In this document: positions 53,454 through 62,387 of the stretch, one piece after another
Position numbering within the stretch: the first letter of the stretch is position 1
How the letters are laid out: the number at the start of each line of letters is the position of its first letter
Assembly: GCF_038007465.1 (NCBI RefSeq)
Contig: NZ_JBBOXF010000001.1
Span: 1,928,501 to 1,992,500, forward strand
Source: Sporosarcina sp. FSL K6-1508
GTDB taxonomy: Bacteria > Bacillota > Bacilli > Bacillales_A > Planococcaceae
Length of the DNA stretch: 64,000 nt
Reading direction: 5' to 3'
Program-made: the position numbers and the translations under genes
Notes under the pieces: generated by a model
What the model was told of the DNA's origin: nothing
Databases searched by the model: none
Seen by the model: only the letters and a program-made list of their open reading frames with translations

Positions 53454-53828
53454 ATGGCGCGAAAATATGAAGCTGGAGAAGAATTTTCCGGCAAAGTAAC
53501 AGGCATTCAACCATACGGTGCATTTGTTGCACTTGACGATGAGACACAAGGACTTGTCCACATTTCTGAAATCACGTACGGATTTGTAAAAGACATTAAT
53601 GAATTTCTCGCTATTGGACAAGAAGTGAAAGTGAAAGTATTAGAAGTAGACGAAGCGGCAGGGAAGATCAGTCTATCAATCCGAGCTCTTCAAGAAGCAC
53701 CGGCTGCAACACGAAAAGACGACCGTCCGCGCAAGTCATTGCAAGCACGTGTCGACGAAAGTGATGCAGAAGGCTTCAATTCTTTGAAAGACAAACTTCA
53801 AGACTGGATCGAAAAGTCTGGACAATAA
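53454..53828 (+). CDS. yugI: S1-domain RNA-binding protein (YugI/GSP13-like)
   Basis: A 124-residue protein with one S1 domain (residues 6-74: GEEFSGKVTGIQPYGAFVAL, GLVHISEI, VKVKVLEVDEAAGKISLSIRA) and a charged tail. Corresponds to general stress protein 13 of B. subtilis, a ribosome-associated protein. GGGAGCTG site upstream. Confidence 0.92.
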   Translation: MARKYEAGEEFSGKVTGIQPYGAFVALDDETQGLVHISEITYGFVKDINEFLAIGQEVKVKVLEVDEAAGKISLSIRALQEAPAATRKDDRPRKSLQARVDESDAEGFNSLKDKLQDWIEKSGQ

Positions 53829-53868
53829 AAAATGAGGAAAAGGCAATTATGCCTTTTCCTCATTTTTT
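53827..53868. terminator. Bidirectional terminator between yugI and the rocR-like gene
   Basis: Near-perfect stem AAATGAGGAAAAGGC/GCCTTTTCCTCATTT with A and T runs on the two sides. Confidence 0.9.
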
Positions 53869-55166
53869 AATTTCCGCAAACGGTACTGTAAATTCTGCCT
53901 GCTCATACCAAGCGCATGCGCAGTTTTCGTGATGTTCTTATCATTGAGCTTCATTGCTTTTTGTAAATAATAGACTTCCACCTCACGCAAAAATTGATCT
54001 AGTGGCAGCAACTCTTTGCCTGGCTGGATAATAAAATCAGCGGCTTGTGTGGGTTCATCTGTGATATCTGCGCTCTTCATTCTGAAATGCAGAGGGAGAA
54101 GATCATAGGTAATGGCAGTTTCAGACATCGCCAAGGAAGAGATCTCATCGAGAAGAAATTCGAGTTCTCGGGTGTTTCCTGGCCAATCATATCCGAGGAA
54201 AAGATGCTCAACTTCTGGAGTGATCTCTTTAAGCGGAGAACCGTAACGCTCACTACGCCGTTCCAAATAAGCTGAAATGAACGGTAATATGTCTTCCTTC
54301 CGCTTTCTGAGAGGAGGAATCCGGATGGTGAACGAAGCAAAGAAATAATATAGATCTTTCAATAATGTTCCTGACGCGATTAATTCTACAGGATCATCCC
54401 CGATGCTAGCAATGAATTGCCGGTTACTATGAGGCGTTTTTAAAAGGATCGATAGCAGATTCTGCTGTAGTGGAATTGACAGCAAATCGATTCTTTCGCA
54501 AAATAACGTCAATGTTTCTGCTACCTCTAAGTCCTCACTCAAACGTCCAATAGGTATAGGATCTGAACTATGACAGAAAAGGGTATAGAATAGGGTGTTG
54601 GAAGGCGATAGTTCATTATGTATGCTTTCCGCAATAAGATCTTTACCTGTGCCCGTTTCTCCTATTAATAGTACCGGCAACTTTGCCCGTGCCGCTTTTT
54701 TGCCAGTTGTAATTACTGCTTTCATAAGCGGAGAGGAAGCAATAAGTTGGTTAAATGTAACGGGATCACTATTTTTCCGAAATGGCTGAAGCACAAATTT
54801 CTCAAGAGCTGTAACGTCGCGGGCTAATTCAACGGCTCCAATAAGGATTTCACGATCAAAAATCGGATACGTATCATTGATTGTCGTAATTTCCGTGCCG
54901 TTCCTATTCCAGTACGTCTGTTTTACATTTAATTGCTCCTTGCCGCTTTGCAACACCTTTAAGAGTGTACTTTCTTCTTGTTCAAAATTGAACAGTTCTA
55001 AAATAGAACGGTCACCGACGTCTTCAAGAGCGAGCCCTTCGATTTCTTTCATCTTTTCATTGTAGATGACAGTGCGGCCAGTTTTATCAATGGCATGTAT
55101 ACCAACCGCGGCACGGTCAACTGCAAACTGGTAAAAAGGCGAGAGTAATTCGTCGATACTTCTCAA
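53847..55166 (-). CDS. RocR-like regulator with disabled AAA+ domain
   Basis: A 439-residue NtrC-family protein: PAS domain (about 15-120, close to RocR), AAA+ domain (140-365) and Fis-type helix-turn-helix (about 405-432). Walker A GETGTGK (169-175) and WPGNTRELE are kept, but the GAFTGA loop is absent, Walker B is replaced by LFCERIDLL and the arginine finger of LYYRL is Phe (LYYFF, 272-276). It therefore cannot be expected to open sigma-54 promoters. TTG start after GGGGGTG. Divergent from rocA. Confidence 0.85.
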   Translation of the reverse strand: MRSIDELLSPFYQFAVDRAAVGIHAIDKTGRTVIYNEKMKEIEGLALEDVGDRSILELFNFEQEESTLLKVLQSGKEQLNVKQTYWNRNGTEITTINDTYPIFDREILIGAVELARDVTALEKFVLQPFRKNSDPVTFNQLIASSPLMKAVITTGKKAARAKLPVLLIGETGTGKDLIAESIHNELSPSNTLFYTLFCHSSDPIPIGRLSEDLEVAETLTLFCERIDLLSIPLQQNLLSILLKTPHSNRQFIASIGDDPVELIASGTLLKDLYYFFASFTIRIPPLRKRKEDILPFISAYLERRSERYGSPLKEITPEVEHLFLGYDWPGNTRELEFLLDEISSLAMSETAITYDLLPLHFRMKSADITDEPTQAADFIIQPGKELLPLDQFLREVEVYYLQKAMKLNDKNITKTAHALGMSRQNLQYRLRKLKNEEKA

Positions 55167-55202
55167 GATAAACACCCCCAAAATAATTTTTCTTGTAAAA
55201 TT

Positions 55203-55220
55203 AATGAATAATACTTGATA
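55203..55220 (+). promoter_or_regulatory. ARG box (AhrC/ArgR site) 1 upstream of rocA
   Basis: AATGAATAATACTTGATA matches 14 of 18 positions of AATGAATAATTATTCATT. AhrC is known to regulate roc genes in B. subtilis. Confidence 0.55.
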
Positions 55221-55234
55221 TCCGCAACAATCTT

Positions 55235-55252
55235 TTGCATTATTATATATGT
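55235..55252 (+). promoter_or_regulatory. Possible second ARG box
   Basis: TTTGCATTATTATATATG resembles the ARG box less well; it lies 32 bp, about three helical turns, from box 1, the spacing of paired sites. Confidence 0.35.
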
Positions 55253-55308
55253 AATCAATTACTAAGTGCAAATAATCTTTGCGTTTTAACACTATGAGGA
55301 GGAATAAT

Positions 55309-56853
55309 ATGATTCCATATAAACATGAACCGTTTACAGATTTCACAGTTGAAGAGAATAAACAAGCCTTCCTTGAAGCTTTGAAGCAAGTTGAAGGATA
55401 CCTTGGTCAAGACTATCCACTTATTATCGGTGGAGAGCGCATCATGACTGAAGAAAAATTAGTATCAACAAATCCAGCAAATAAAGAAGAAGTAATCGGT
55501 GCCGTTTCTAAAGCGAGTAAAGATCTTGCTGAAAAAGCGATGAAAATTGCTGACGAAACATTCAACACTTGGAAAAAAGTGAAGCCGGAATTCCGTGCAG
55601 ATGTATTATTCAAAGCTGCTGCAATCATTCGACGTCGTAAACACGAATTCTCAGCACTTCTTACAAAAGAAGCAGGTAAACCTTGGAATGAAGCGGATGC
55701 AGATACAGCTGAAGCAATTGATTTCCTAGAGTTCTATGCGCGCAAAATGCTTGAACTTAAAAATGGTATCCCTGTTGAAAGCCGTCCTGGCGAATTCAAC
55801 CGTTTTGACTACATTCCTCTTGGAGTTGGCGTTATCATCTCTCCATGGAACTTTGCATTCGCAATCATGGCGGGAACGACAGTTGCTGCTCTTGTAACAG
55901 GAAATACAGTACTTCTTAAACCTGCATCGACAACACCAGTTGTTGCATACAAATTTATCGAAGTCCTTGAAGAAGCGGGTATGCCAGCAGGTGTTGTTAA
56001 CTACATCCCAGGATCTGGTGCTGAAGTGGGCGACTACCTAGTTGACCACCCAAGAACACGCTTTGTATCATTCACTGGTTCACGCGAAGTCGGAACACGC
56101 ATTTACGAACGTGCAGCTAAAGTGAACGAAGGCCAAATCTGGTTGAAACGCGTTATCGCTGAAATGGGCGGTAAAGATACGATTGTTGTTGATAATGAAG
56201 CAGATCTAGAACTTGCTGCACAATCAATCGTTAAATCTGCATTCGGATTCAGCGGACAGAAATGTTCAGCTTGTTCACGTGCGATTATTCATGAAGACGT
56301 TTACGACCAAGTCGTTGAACGTGTTGGCGTATTGACGAAAGAATTGACGTACGGCGATCCAACTGAACTATCTAACTTCACTGGTCCAGTAATCGATCAA
56401 GCGTCATTCGACAAAGTTATGAGCTACATCGAAATCGGTAAAACAGAAGGTCGTTTAATCGCAGGAGGAACAGGCGACAGCTCGAAAGGATTCTTCGTTG
56501 CACCAACGGTTATTGCGGATCTTGATCCAACAGCACGCGTTATGCAAGAAGAAATCTTTGGCCCAGTTGTCGGTTTGTCTAAAGCGAAGAGCTTCACAGA
56601 AGCTATCGAATTTGCAAACAACACGGATTACGGTCTAACTGGTGCTGTCATCACAAACAACCGTCATCACATCGAACAAGCTCGTGAAGATTTCCATGTT
56701 GGTAACTTGTACTTCAACCGTAATTGCACAGGTGCAATCGTTGGTTACCAACCGTTTGGTGGTTTCAATATGTCAGGTACAGATTCAAAAGCTGGCGGAC
56801 CGGATTACCTACAACTTCATATGCAAGGAAAAACAACATCAGAAACACTATAA
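55309..56853 (+). CDS. rocA: RocA, 1-pyrroline-5-carboxylate dehydrogenase
   Basis: A 514-residue aldehyde dehydrogenase-family enzyme, converting glutamate semialdehyde (P5C) to glutamate with NAD+. PWNFAFAIMAGT, FTGSREVGTRI and the catalytic Cys in GFSGQKCSACSRA are intact. ATG 55309 with a perfect GAGGAGG site begins MIPYKHEPFTDF, the usual start. The stop codon overlaps the first base of a dispersed repeat. Confidence 0.96.
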   Translation: MIPYKHEPFTDFTVEENKQAFLEALKQVEGYLGQDYPLIIGGERIMTEEKLVSTNPANKEEVIGAVSKASKDLAEKAMKIADETFNTWKKVKPEFRADVLFKAAAIIRRRKHEFSALLTKEAGKPWNEADADTAEAIDFLEFYARKMLELKNGIPVESRPGEFNRFDYIPLGVGVIISPWNFAFAIMAGTTVAALVTGNTVLLKPASTTPVVAYKFIEVLEEAGMPAGVVNYIPGSGAEVGDYLVDHPRTRFVSFTGSREVGTRIYERAAKVNEGQIWLKRVIAEMGGKDTIVVDNEADLELAAQSIVKSAFGFSGQKCSACSRAIIHEDVYDQVVERVGVLTKELTYGDPTELSNFTGPVIDQASFDKVMSYIEIGKTEGRLIAGGTGDSSKGFFVAPTVIADLDPTARVMQEEIFGPVVGLSKAKSFTEAIEFANNTDYGLTGAVITNNRHHIEQAREDFHVGNLYFNRNCTGAIVGYQPFGGFNMSGTDSKAGGPDYLQLHMQGKTTSETL

Positions 56854-56970
56854 GAAAAGCGTAAGCGCCTTAGTAGACCCGACAAGCGCTGGAAGGCCAT
56901 AAGATAAAGGCGCACTTTGCCTTTAACTTAAGGACTGAAGCGACTCGAGGGGCTAGGCGCCGGAGCTAGA
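56853..56970 (-). repeat. Dispersed hairpin repeat, second form, inverted copy
   Basis: Reverse complement of 43068-43200 at roughly 85-90% identity by eye. It begins at the last base of the rocA stop codon and lies inside the rocA-rocD transcript. Confidence 0.88.
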
Positions 56971-56980
56971 AAGTGATTTA

Positions 56981-57007
56981 ACAGACCCATCTATTGGGTG
57001 GGTCTGT
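56981..57007 (+). other. Hairpin between rocA and rocD
   Basis: ACAGACCC pairs with GGGTCTGT (or internally ACCCA with TGGGT). No T run, so it is more likely an RNA-stability or weak attenuating element than a full terminator. Confidence 0.45.
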
Positions 57008-57035
57008 CTCTACATAACAAAGGGGAGGGAAATGT

Positions 57036-58229
57036 ATGACGGTATCAGAAAAAGTAATTGTACAAACAGAGAAATTTGGGGCGAACAACTATCATCCACT
57101 GCCAATCGTTATTTCTGAGGCACAAGGGGTTTGGGTAAAAGATCCAGAAGGCAATAAATTCATGGATATGCTTTCCGCATATTCAGCAGTAAACCAGGGG
57201 CATCGTCATCCGAAAATTATTCAGGCATTGAAAGACCAAGCTGATAAAGTAACGCTTACTTCTCGTGCATTCCATAATGACCAACTTGGTCCATGGTATG
57301 AAAAAATATGTGAACTGTCAGGCAAAGAAATGGCCCTTCCCATGAACACAGGAGCAGAAGCTGTTGAGACGGCTATTAAAGCAGCACGTCGCTGGGCATA
57401 TGATGTTAAAGGGGTAGCGGAAGGCAAAGCAGAAATCATTGGCTGTGAAGGTAACTTCCATGGTCGTACGATGACGGCTGTATCTCTATCATCAGATGCT
57501 GAATATAAACGTGGATTCGGTCCGATGCTACCGGGAATCGAACTTATTCCTTACGGAGATATTAAAGCGCTTGAAGCGGCAATCACTCCGAACACAGCTG
57601 CATTCTTGATCGAACCGATTCAAGGGGAAGCTGGAATCATCATTCCACCGGAAGGTTTCATGAAAGCTGCCTATGAACTATGCAAAAAGAATAACGTTCT
57701 ATTTATTGCGGACGAAATCCAAGCCGGCCTTTGCCGTACTGGTAAAATGTTTGCATGTGAGTGGGAAGACATGAATCCGGATATGTATATCCTAGGTAAA
57801 GCATTAGGCGGGGGCGTATTCCCGATTTCATGTGTATTGGCTGACAAGGATGTTCTTGGCGTATTCAATCCTGGATCACACGGTTCAACTTTTGGCGGAA
57901 ATCCTATGGCATGCGCAGTATCAATCGCATCTTTAGAAGTGCTGGAAGAAGAAGAATTAGCGAAAAAGTCTCTTGAACTCGGAAATTACTTTATGGAAGA
58001 GTTAAAGAAAATTGAACATCCGTCGATTAAAGAAGTACGCGGACGCGGATTGTTTATTGGTGTTGAATTGACGGAAGCCGCTCGTCCATATTGTGAAGAG
58101 TTGAAAGAGCTTGGATTACTATGTAAAGAAACACACGATACAGTGATCCGCTTTGCTCCGCCACTCATTATCACAAAAGAAGAGTTGGACTGGGCAATCG
58201 GAAAAATTAAAAAAGTTTTCGTAAATTAA
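57036..58229 (+). CDS. rocD: RocD, ornithine aminotransferase
   Basis: A 397-residue class III aminotransferase converting ornithine and 2-oxoglutarate to glutamate semialdehyde and glutamate. MNTGAEAVETAIKAAR, FADEIQAGLCRTGKMFA and the PLP lysine in LGKALGGGVFPIS are present. GGGGAGGG lies before the ATG. Together with rocA and gdh it forms the arginine/ornithine degradation route. Confidence 0.95.
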   Translation: MTVSEKVIVQTEKFGANNYHPLPIVISEAQGVWVKDPEGNKFMDMLSAYSAVNQGHRHPKIIQALKDQADKVTLTSRAFHNDQLGPWYEKICELSGKEMALPMNTGAEAVETAIKAARRWAYDVKGVAEGKAEIIGCEGNFHGRTMTAVSLSSDAEYKRGFGPMLPGIELIPYGDIKALEAAITPNTAAFLIEPIQGEAGIIIPPEGFMKAAYELCKKNNVLFIADEIQAGLCRTGKMFACEWEDMNPDMYILGKALGGGVFPISCVLADKDVLGVFNPGSHGSTFGGNPMACAVSIASLEVLEEEELAKKSLELGNYFMEELKKIEHPSIKEVRGRGLFIGVELTEAARPYCEELKELGLLCKETHDTVIRFAPPLIITKEELDWAIGKIKKVFVN

Positions 58230-58234
58230 AATAC

Positions 58235-58265
58235 TTCACAATCCAAGTGTCCGATATGTTACAAT
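58235..58265 (+). promoter_or_regulatory. Possible promoter of the glutamate dehydrogenase gene
   Basis: TTCACA and TACAAT are good hexamers but 19 nt apart, longer than optimal. Confidence 0.35.
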
Positions 58266-58308
58266 ATATGCATAGAAAACATTATGAATCAAAGAGGCGA
58301 ATCATTAA

Positions 58309-59553
58309 ATGACTGAAAACCTGAATCTATTTACGTCTACACAAGCTGTCATAAAAGATGCACTTGACAAATTAGGCTACGATGAAGGAATGTATGAACT
58401 TCTAAAAGAACCACTTCGTATGGTTGAAGTACGTATTCCGATTAAAATGGACGATGGCAAAGTTAAAGTTTTCACGGGCTTCCGTGGACAACATAACGAT
58501 GCTGTTGGACCGACAAAAGGCGGCGTACGTTTTCATCCTGCAGTAACTCTTGATGAAATAAGAGCACTTTCGATGTGGATGACACTTAAAGCGGGAATTG
58601 TTGATTTACCATATGGCGGAGGTAAAGGGGGAATCATCTGTGATCCCCGTGAAATGTCGATGGGTGAACTTGAACGCTTAAGCCGCGGCTATGTTCGTGC
58701 TTTAAGCCAAGTTATGGGACCTAACAAAGACATTCCTGCACCCGACGTCTTTACAAATGCTCAAATTATGGCATGGATGATGGATGAATATAGCCGGATT
58801 GATGAATTTAATTCACCTGGTTTCATTACAGGTAAACCAATTGTTCTTGGTGGATCACAAGGCCGTGACCGCGCAACAGCAGAAGGTGTAACAATCATTA
58901 TTAATGAGGCGGCTAAACGTCGTGGAATTGATATGAAAGGTGCTCGTATCGTAATTCAAGGTTTTGGAAACGCGGGCAGTTTCTTATCCAAGTTCCTTAA
59001 TGATGCAGGCGCGAAAGTAATCGGAATTTCTGATGCTTACGGTGCGCTTCATGATCCGGATGGTCTTGATATCGATTACTTACTGGACCGTCGTGATAGC
59101 TTCGGAACAGTAACAACACTTTTCGATAACACGATTACAAATGAAGAATTGCTTGAACTTGAATGTGATATTCTTGTGCCAGCAGCAATTGAAAACCAGA
59201 TTACTGAGAAAAATGCACATAATATCAAAGCTAAAATTGTTGTTGAAGCAGCGAATGGTCCAACAACTACTGAAGGGACAAGAATTCTTTCAGAGCGTGG
59301 AATTCTTCTTGTACCAGATGTCCTTGCAAGTGCAGGCGGCGTAACAGTTTCTTACTTCGAATGGGTCCAAAACAACATGGGTTACTACTGGACTGAAGAG
59401 GAAGTACGCGAAAAAATGACGAAAAAAATGGTTGATGCATTTGATAACGTCTATACAACTGCAGAAACTCGTAATATCGACATGCGCCTAGCGGCATATA
59501 TGATTGGTGTTCGCAAAACAGCAGAAGCTTCACGATTCCGTGGTTGGGCGTAA
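58309..59553 (+). CDS. gudB: NAD-type glutamate dehydrogenase (RocG/GudB-like)
   Basis: A 414-residue catabolic glutamate dehydrogenase. Substrate-binding PTKGGVRFHP and PYGGGKGGI with the catalytic lysine, and the nucleotide-binding GFGNAGSFL are intact. No insertion or in-frame duplication of the kind that inactivates GudB in laboratory B. subtilis is seen. It oxidises the glutamate produced by RocA and RocD to 2-oxoglutarate and ammonia. Whether it is the RocG or GudB orthologue cannot be told. Confidence 0.93.
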   Translation: MTENLNLFTSTQAVIKDALDKLGYDEGMYELLKEPLRMVEVRIPIKMDDGKVKVFTGFRGQHNDAVGPTKGGVRFHPAVTLDEIRALSMWMTLKAGIVDLPYGGGKGGIICDPREMSMGELERLSRGYVRALSQVMGPNKDIPAPDVFTNAQIMAWMMDEYSRIDEFNSPGFITGKPIVLGGSQGRDRATAEGVTIIINEAAKRRGIDMKGARIVIQGFGNAGSFLSKFLNDAGAKVIGISDAYGALHDPDGLDIDYLLDRRDSFGTVTTLFDNTITNEELLELECDILVPAAIENQITEKNAHNIKAKIVVEAANGPTTTEGTRILSERGILLVPDVLASAGGVTVSYFEWVQNNMGYYWTEEEVREKMTKKMVDAFDNVYTTAETRNIDMRLAAYMIGVRKTAEASRFRGWA

Positions 59554-59628
59554 TTAGAAAAGCGTCTGGTATCTGAAGCTTAGACACTTTATTAAATGAA
59601 AACTCATATTGTCTTATGAGTAAACAGT

Positions 59629-59670
59629 AAAAGGCATCTCCCGGTGTATACGAGAGATGCCTTTTATCCT
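59629..59670. terminator. Bidirectional terminator between gdh and yuzA
   Basis: Perfect 12-bp stem AAAAGGCATCTC/GAGATGCCTTTT. It overlaps the stop codon of the opposing yuzA. Confidence 0.85.
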
Positions 59671-59900
59671 TTTTCAGGAACTGGAACAATGACGGCATCG
59701 CGATCACGTCGATGGTCGAATAACAAGTTCAGAGTGAGTAAACCCGAAATCCCTATGACAAGGTAAATAAATCGTGCAAGCGGTTCAGCAGAGCCACCGG
59801 CGAATTGTGCAACTACATCGAAACGAAATATTCCTGCTACTCCCCAATTGAGAGCACCGATAATTGTGAGTGCCAAGGCTAATTTATGCACTTTTCCCAT
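59664..59900 (-). CDS. yuzA: YuzA-like membrane protein (DUF378)
   Basis: A 78-residue DUF378 protein with two helices and IIGALNWGVAGIFRFDVVAQ, the family signature. Function unknown. AGGAGGTG site upstream of the ATG. Confidence 0.92.
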   Translation of the reverse strand: MGKVHKLALALTIIGALNWGVAGIFRFDVVAQFAGGSAEPLARFIYLVIGISGLLTLNLLFDHRRDRDAVIVPVPEKG

Positions 59901-60019
59901 TTAGCAACACCTCCTAAAATTACTATGCCCTAGAGATATTTATTCATACGTATGCTCTTAATATTGCAAAATGAATTGTTGTTACGGATAATAAAAAGAA
60001 TAGAAGGAGGCAAAATATA

Positions 60020-61183
60020 ATGAATGAATTTGTATTCCATAATCCAGTTAAGCTTATTTTCGGAAAAGGTCAACTTCAAAATATACCTCAAGAATTAGCG
60101 AATTACGGCAAAAAAGTGCTTGTCGTTTACGGGGGCGGCAGCATTAAGCGAAATGGGCTGTACGATGAAGTAATGACGCTTTTACATGTTAATGGTATGG
60201 AGGTGTATGAGCTTTCAGGTGTTGAACCAAATCCTCGCGTTTCAACTGCACGAAAAGGTGCAGAGATTTGTAAAGAGGAAGGTATCGACTTTATCTTAGC
60301 GGTTGGTGGCGGATCTGTTATCGACTGTGTAAAACTCATCGCATCAGCAGCAAAATACGACGGCGATGCATGGGATCTTGTCACAAAGAAAGTTTTTGCC
60401 AAAGACGCACTTCCTTTTGGTACTGTTTTGACAATAGCGGCAACAGGTTCAGAAATGAATGCGGGATCTGTTATTACTAATGAAGAGACGGAAGAAAAAT
60501 ATGGATGGGGCGGTCCACTCAATTTTCCAAAATTTTCTATCCTTGATCCAACCTATACATTATCTGTACCTAAAGATCAGACGATTTACGGAATTGTTGA
60601 TATGATGTCTCACATTTTTGAGCAATACTTTAATAATGCAAAGAATACTCCAGTACAAGATGAGATGTGTGAAGGTGTATTGCGTGCGATAATGGAAAAT
60701 GGTCCGAAGCTCGTTGAAGATCTGAATAATTATGAATTACGGGAAACGATTTTGTTTGCTGGTACAATTGCATTGAACGGTTTCCTTCAAATGGGTTATC
60801 AGGGTGACTGGGCGACTCATGATATTGAGCACGCTGTATCTGCAGTTTATGATATCCCGCATGCAGGCGGACTTGCGATCCTCTTCCCGCATTGGATGCG
60901 TTATAATGTTAAAGTGAATCCAACTCGGTTTGCCAAACTTGCTGTAAATGTATTTGGTGTACTACCGGAAGGGAAGACGGAAGAAGAGGTTGCTTTGGAG
61001 GGGATCGAGCGTCTTAGTTCATTCTGGACATCCATAGGAGCACCGAAGACACTTGCCGACTATGACATTAATGACTTGAAACTTGAATTAATGGCAGAAA
61101 AAGCAACAGCCAACGGAAAGCTTGGCAAGTTCAGTAGTCTTGATAAAGAGGATGTACTGTCAATTTTAAAAGCTTCATTATAA
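60020..61183 (+). CDS. yugJ: Iron-containing alcohol dehydrogenase (YugJ-like)
   Basis: A 387-residue group III (BdhA/YugJ-type) dehydrogenase. NAD-binding VVYGGGSIKRNG and AVGGGSVIDCVKLIA, and the metal-ligand segments DMMSHIFEQYF and HAVSAVYDIPHAGGLAILFPHW are intact. It probably reduces aldehydes with NAD(P)H. AGAAGGAGG precedes the ATG. No Rex-type site was seen upstream. Confidence 0.93.
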   Translation: MNEFVFHNPVKLIFGKGQLQNIPQELANYGKKVLVVYGGGSIKRNGLYDEVMTLLHVNGMEVYELSGVEPNPRVSTARKGAEICKEEGIDFILAVGGGSVIDCVKLIASAAKYDGDAWDLVTKKVFAKDALPFGTVLTIAATGSEMNAGSVITNEETEEKYGWGGPLNFPKFSILDPTYTLSVPKDQTIYGIVDMMSHIFEQYFNNAKNTPVQDEMCEGVLRAIMENGPKLVEDLNNYELRETILFAGTIALNGFLQMGYQGDWATHDIEHAVSAVYDIPHAGGLAILFPHWMRYNVKVNPTRFAKLAVNVFGVLPEGKTEEEVALEGIERLSSFWTSIGAPKTLADYDINDLKLELMAEKATANGKLGKFSSLDKEDVLSILKASL

Positions 61184-61196
61184 GAGAAAGAAATTT

Positions 61197-61235
61197 AAAA
61201 AAGTCATGCCGGATTTTGCCGGCATGACTTTTTTG
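61197..61235. terminator. Terminator between the dehydrogenase and CDF genes
   Basis: Perfect stem AAGTCATGCCGG-ATTT-TGCCGGCATGACTT flanked by A and T runs, usable from both sides. Confidence 0.9.
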
Positions 61236-61364
61236 TTTAGGAATAATAAAATCTCACGCTGTGGATAACCTGTGAAAGGTGTTGTTTCACCTCGAGATTT
61301 TAGTGCTGGAGGAATCGGATCATAAGCCATCCCTCCATTATCTAAGGTGTAAGTGTTTTTGTTC

Positions 61365-62375
61365 TCATTCGGGCAGTTTTGACCTGACCTGCTTAGCGGT
61401 GTCGGGTGATTTAGACCTTTTCCATGTCGAAACACCGTCATCTTCATCGAAAGAGATAAGGACATCTCGTACTCCTTTTTGATTGAGGACAACTTCCATA
61501 AGTCGGTCTCGAACATCATCAACATAAGCGACTGTATGGGACGGATCAACCTCTGCCACAATTTCTACGTGAAGGAATTCCCCTTCTTTGATAACTTCAA
61601 CGCGTTGGATATCTTTTACGTCGGGGTCTTCTGCGATAAGTTGTGCAATATGATTGAGCATTTCCTCATCGGTTTCTCCGATAGCACCTCGTGCATTTTC
61701 GAGGAAGACTTTACCGACAACATAAAACATCATCATCCCGATCATAATGGACGCAATTCCTTCTGCTACGAGTAAGCCGAGGAAATGGGCTAATAGAACA
61801 GCGATAAATGCAAGGAGACCACCCAATGTTGCAACAAAGTCTTCCATGAATACTAGTTTGGTCGCAGGCTTAGCGCGACTAAGATTGCGGAACCCGATTG
61901 TAATGGGGGCGAATCCTCCTTTATCAATCCCTGTTTCATGCAGAATTTCCTTCCCTGCCTTATAAAGAACAGTGAATTCAAGAATGATACCAATACCAAG
62001 TACCGAGAGGTTGATAATTAAATTTCTCATACCGCCCGACTCGGCTGGATTCAGGATATGATGCCACCCGCCTATAATAGCTTCATAGGACATGATTCCA
62101 ACGATGATGACAGCTCCGAGACAAACTAAGTTAACGACACGGCCAAATCCATTAGGATATTTCGGCGTAGGTGCTTTTTTCGACAGCGCGGAACCAATGA
62201 AAACAAAAAACTGATTTGCTGCATCGCCAAATGAGTGCATCATTTCTGCAAACATGGCAACATTTCCGGTGAAGAAAAATGCGGCGGCCTTTAAAATTGC
62301 AATGACTGTGTTTACAGCGGCCGCAAGTAATGAAGGTTTGTTGCCTTCTTTTAAAAGTTTTAGCATGTCTCTCAT
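61365..62375 (-). CDS. Cation diffusion facilitator exporter
   Basis: A 336-residue CDF-family metal exporter. The helix 2 site has MFAEMMHSFGDAANQ (the HxxxD metal site), about five or six helices precede a cytoplasmic domain (from residue 225) that ends in a charged tail. Exports Zn2+, Co2+, Mn2+ or Fe2+; which is not clear. GGAGG lies before the ATG; it follows the mgtC-like gene by 12 nt in the same direction. Confidence 0.9.
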   Translation of the reverse strand: MRDMLKLLKEGNKPSLLAAAVNTVIAILKAAAFFFTGNVAMFAEMMHSFGDAANQFFVFIGSALSKKAPTPKYPNGFGRVVNLVCLGAVIIVGIMSYEAIIGGWHHILNPAESGGMRNLIINLSVLGIGIILEFTVLYKAGKEILHETGIDKGGFAPITIGFRNLSRAKPATKLVFMEDFVATLGGLLAFIAVLLAHFLGLLVAEGIASIMIGMMMFYVVGKVFLENARGAIGETDEEMLNHIAQLIAEDPDVKDIQRVEVIKEGEFLHVEIVAEVDPSHTVAYVDDVRDRLMEVVLNQKGVRDVLISFDEDDGVSTWKRSKSPDTAKQVRSKLPE

Positions 62376-62387
62376 AATACTCCTCCA

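Noticed and set aside
55215..55240. Sigma-54 promoter before rocA (TTGCAT near 55236)
   Set aside because: There is no GG dinucleotide at the required -24 spacing.
61178..61330. Minus-strand small ORF beginning MAYDPIPPALKSRG after the CDF gene
   Set aside because: GGAGGG directly touches the ATG with no spacer, and the frame runs through the terminator of the opposing dehydrogenase gene. It might be a real small gene, but the evidence is too thin.
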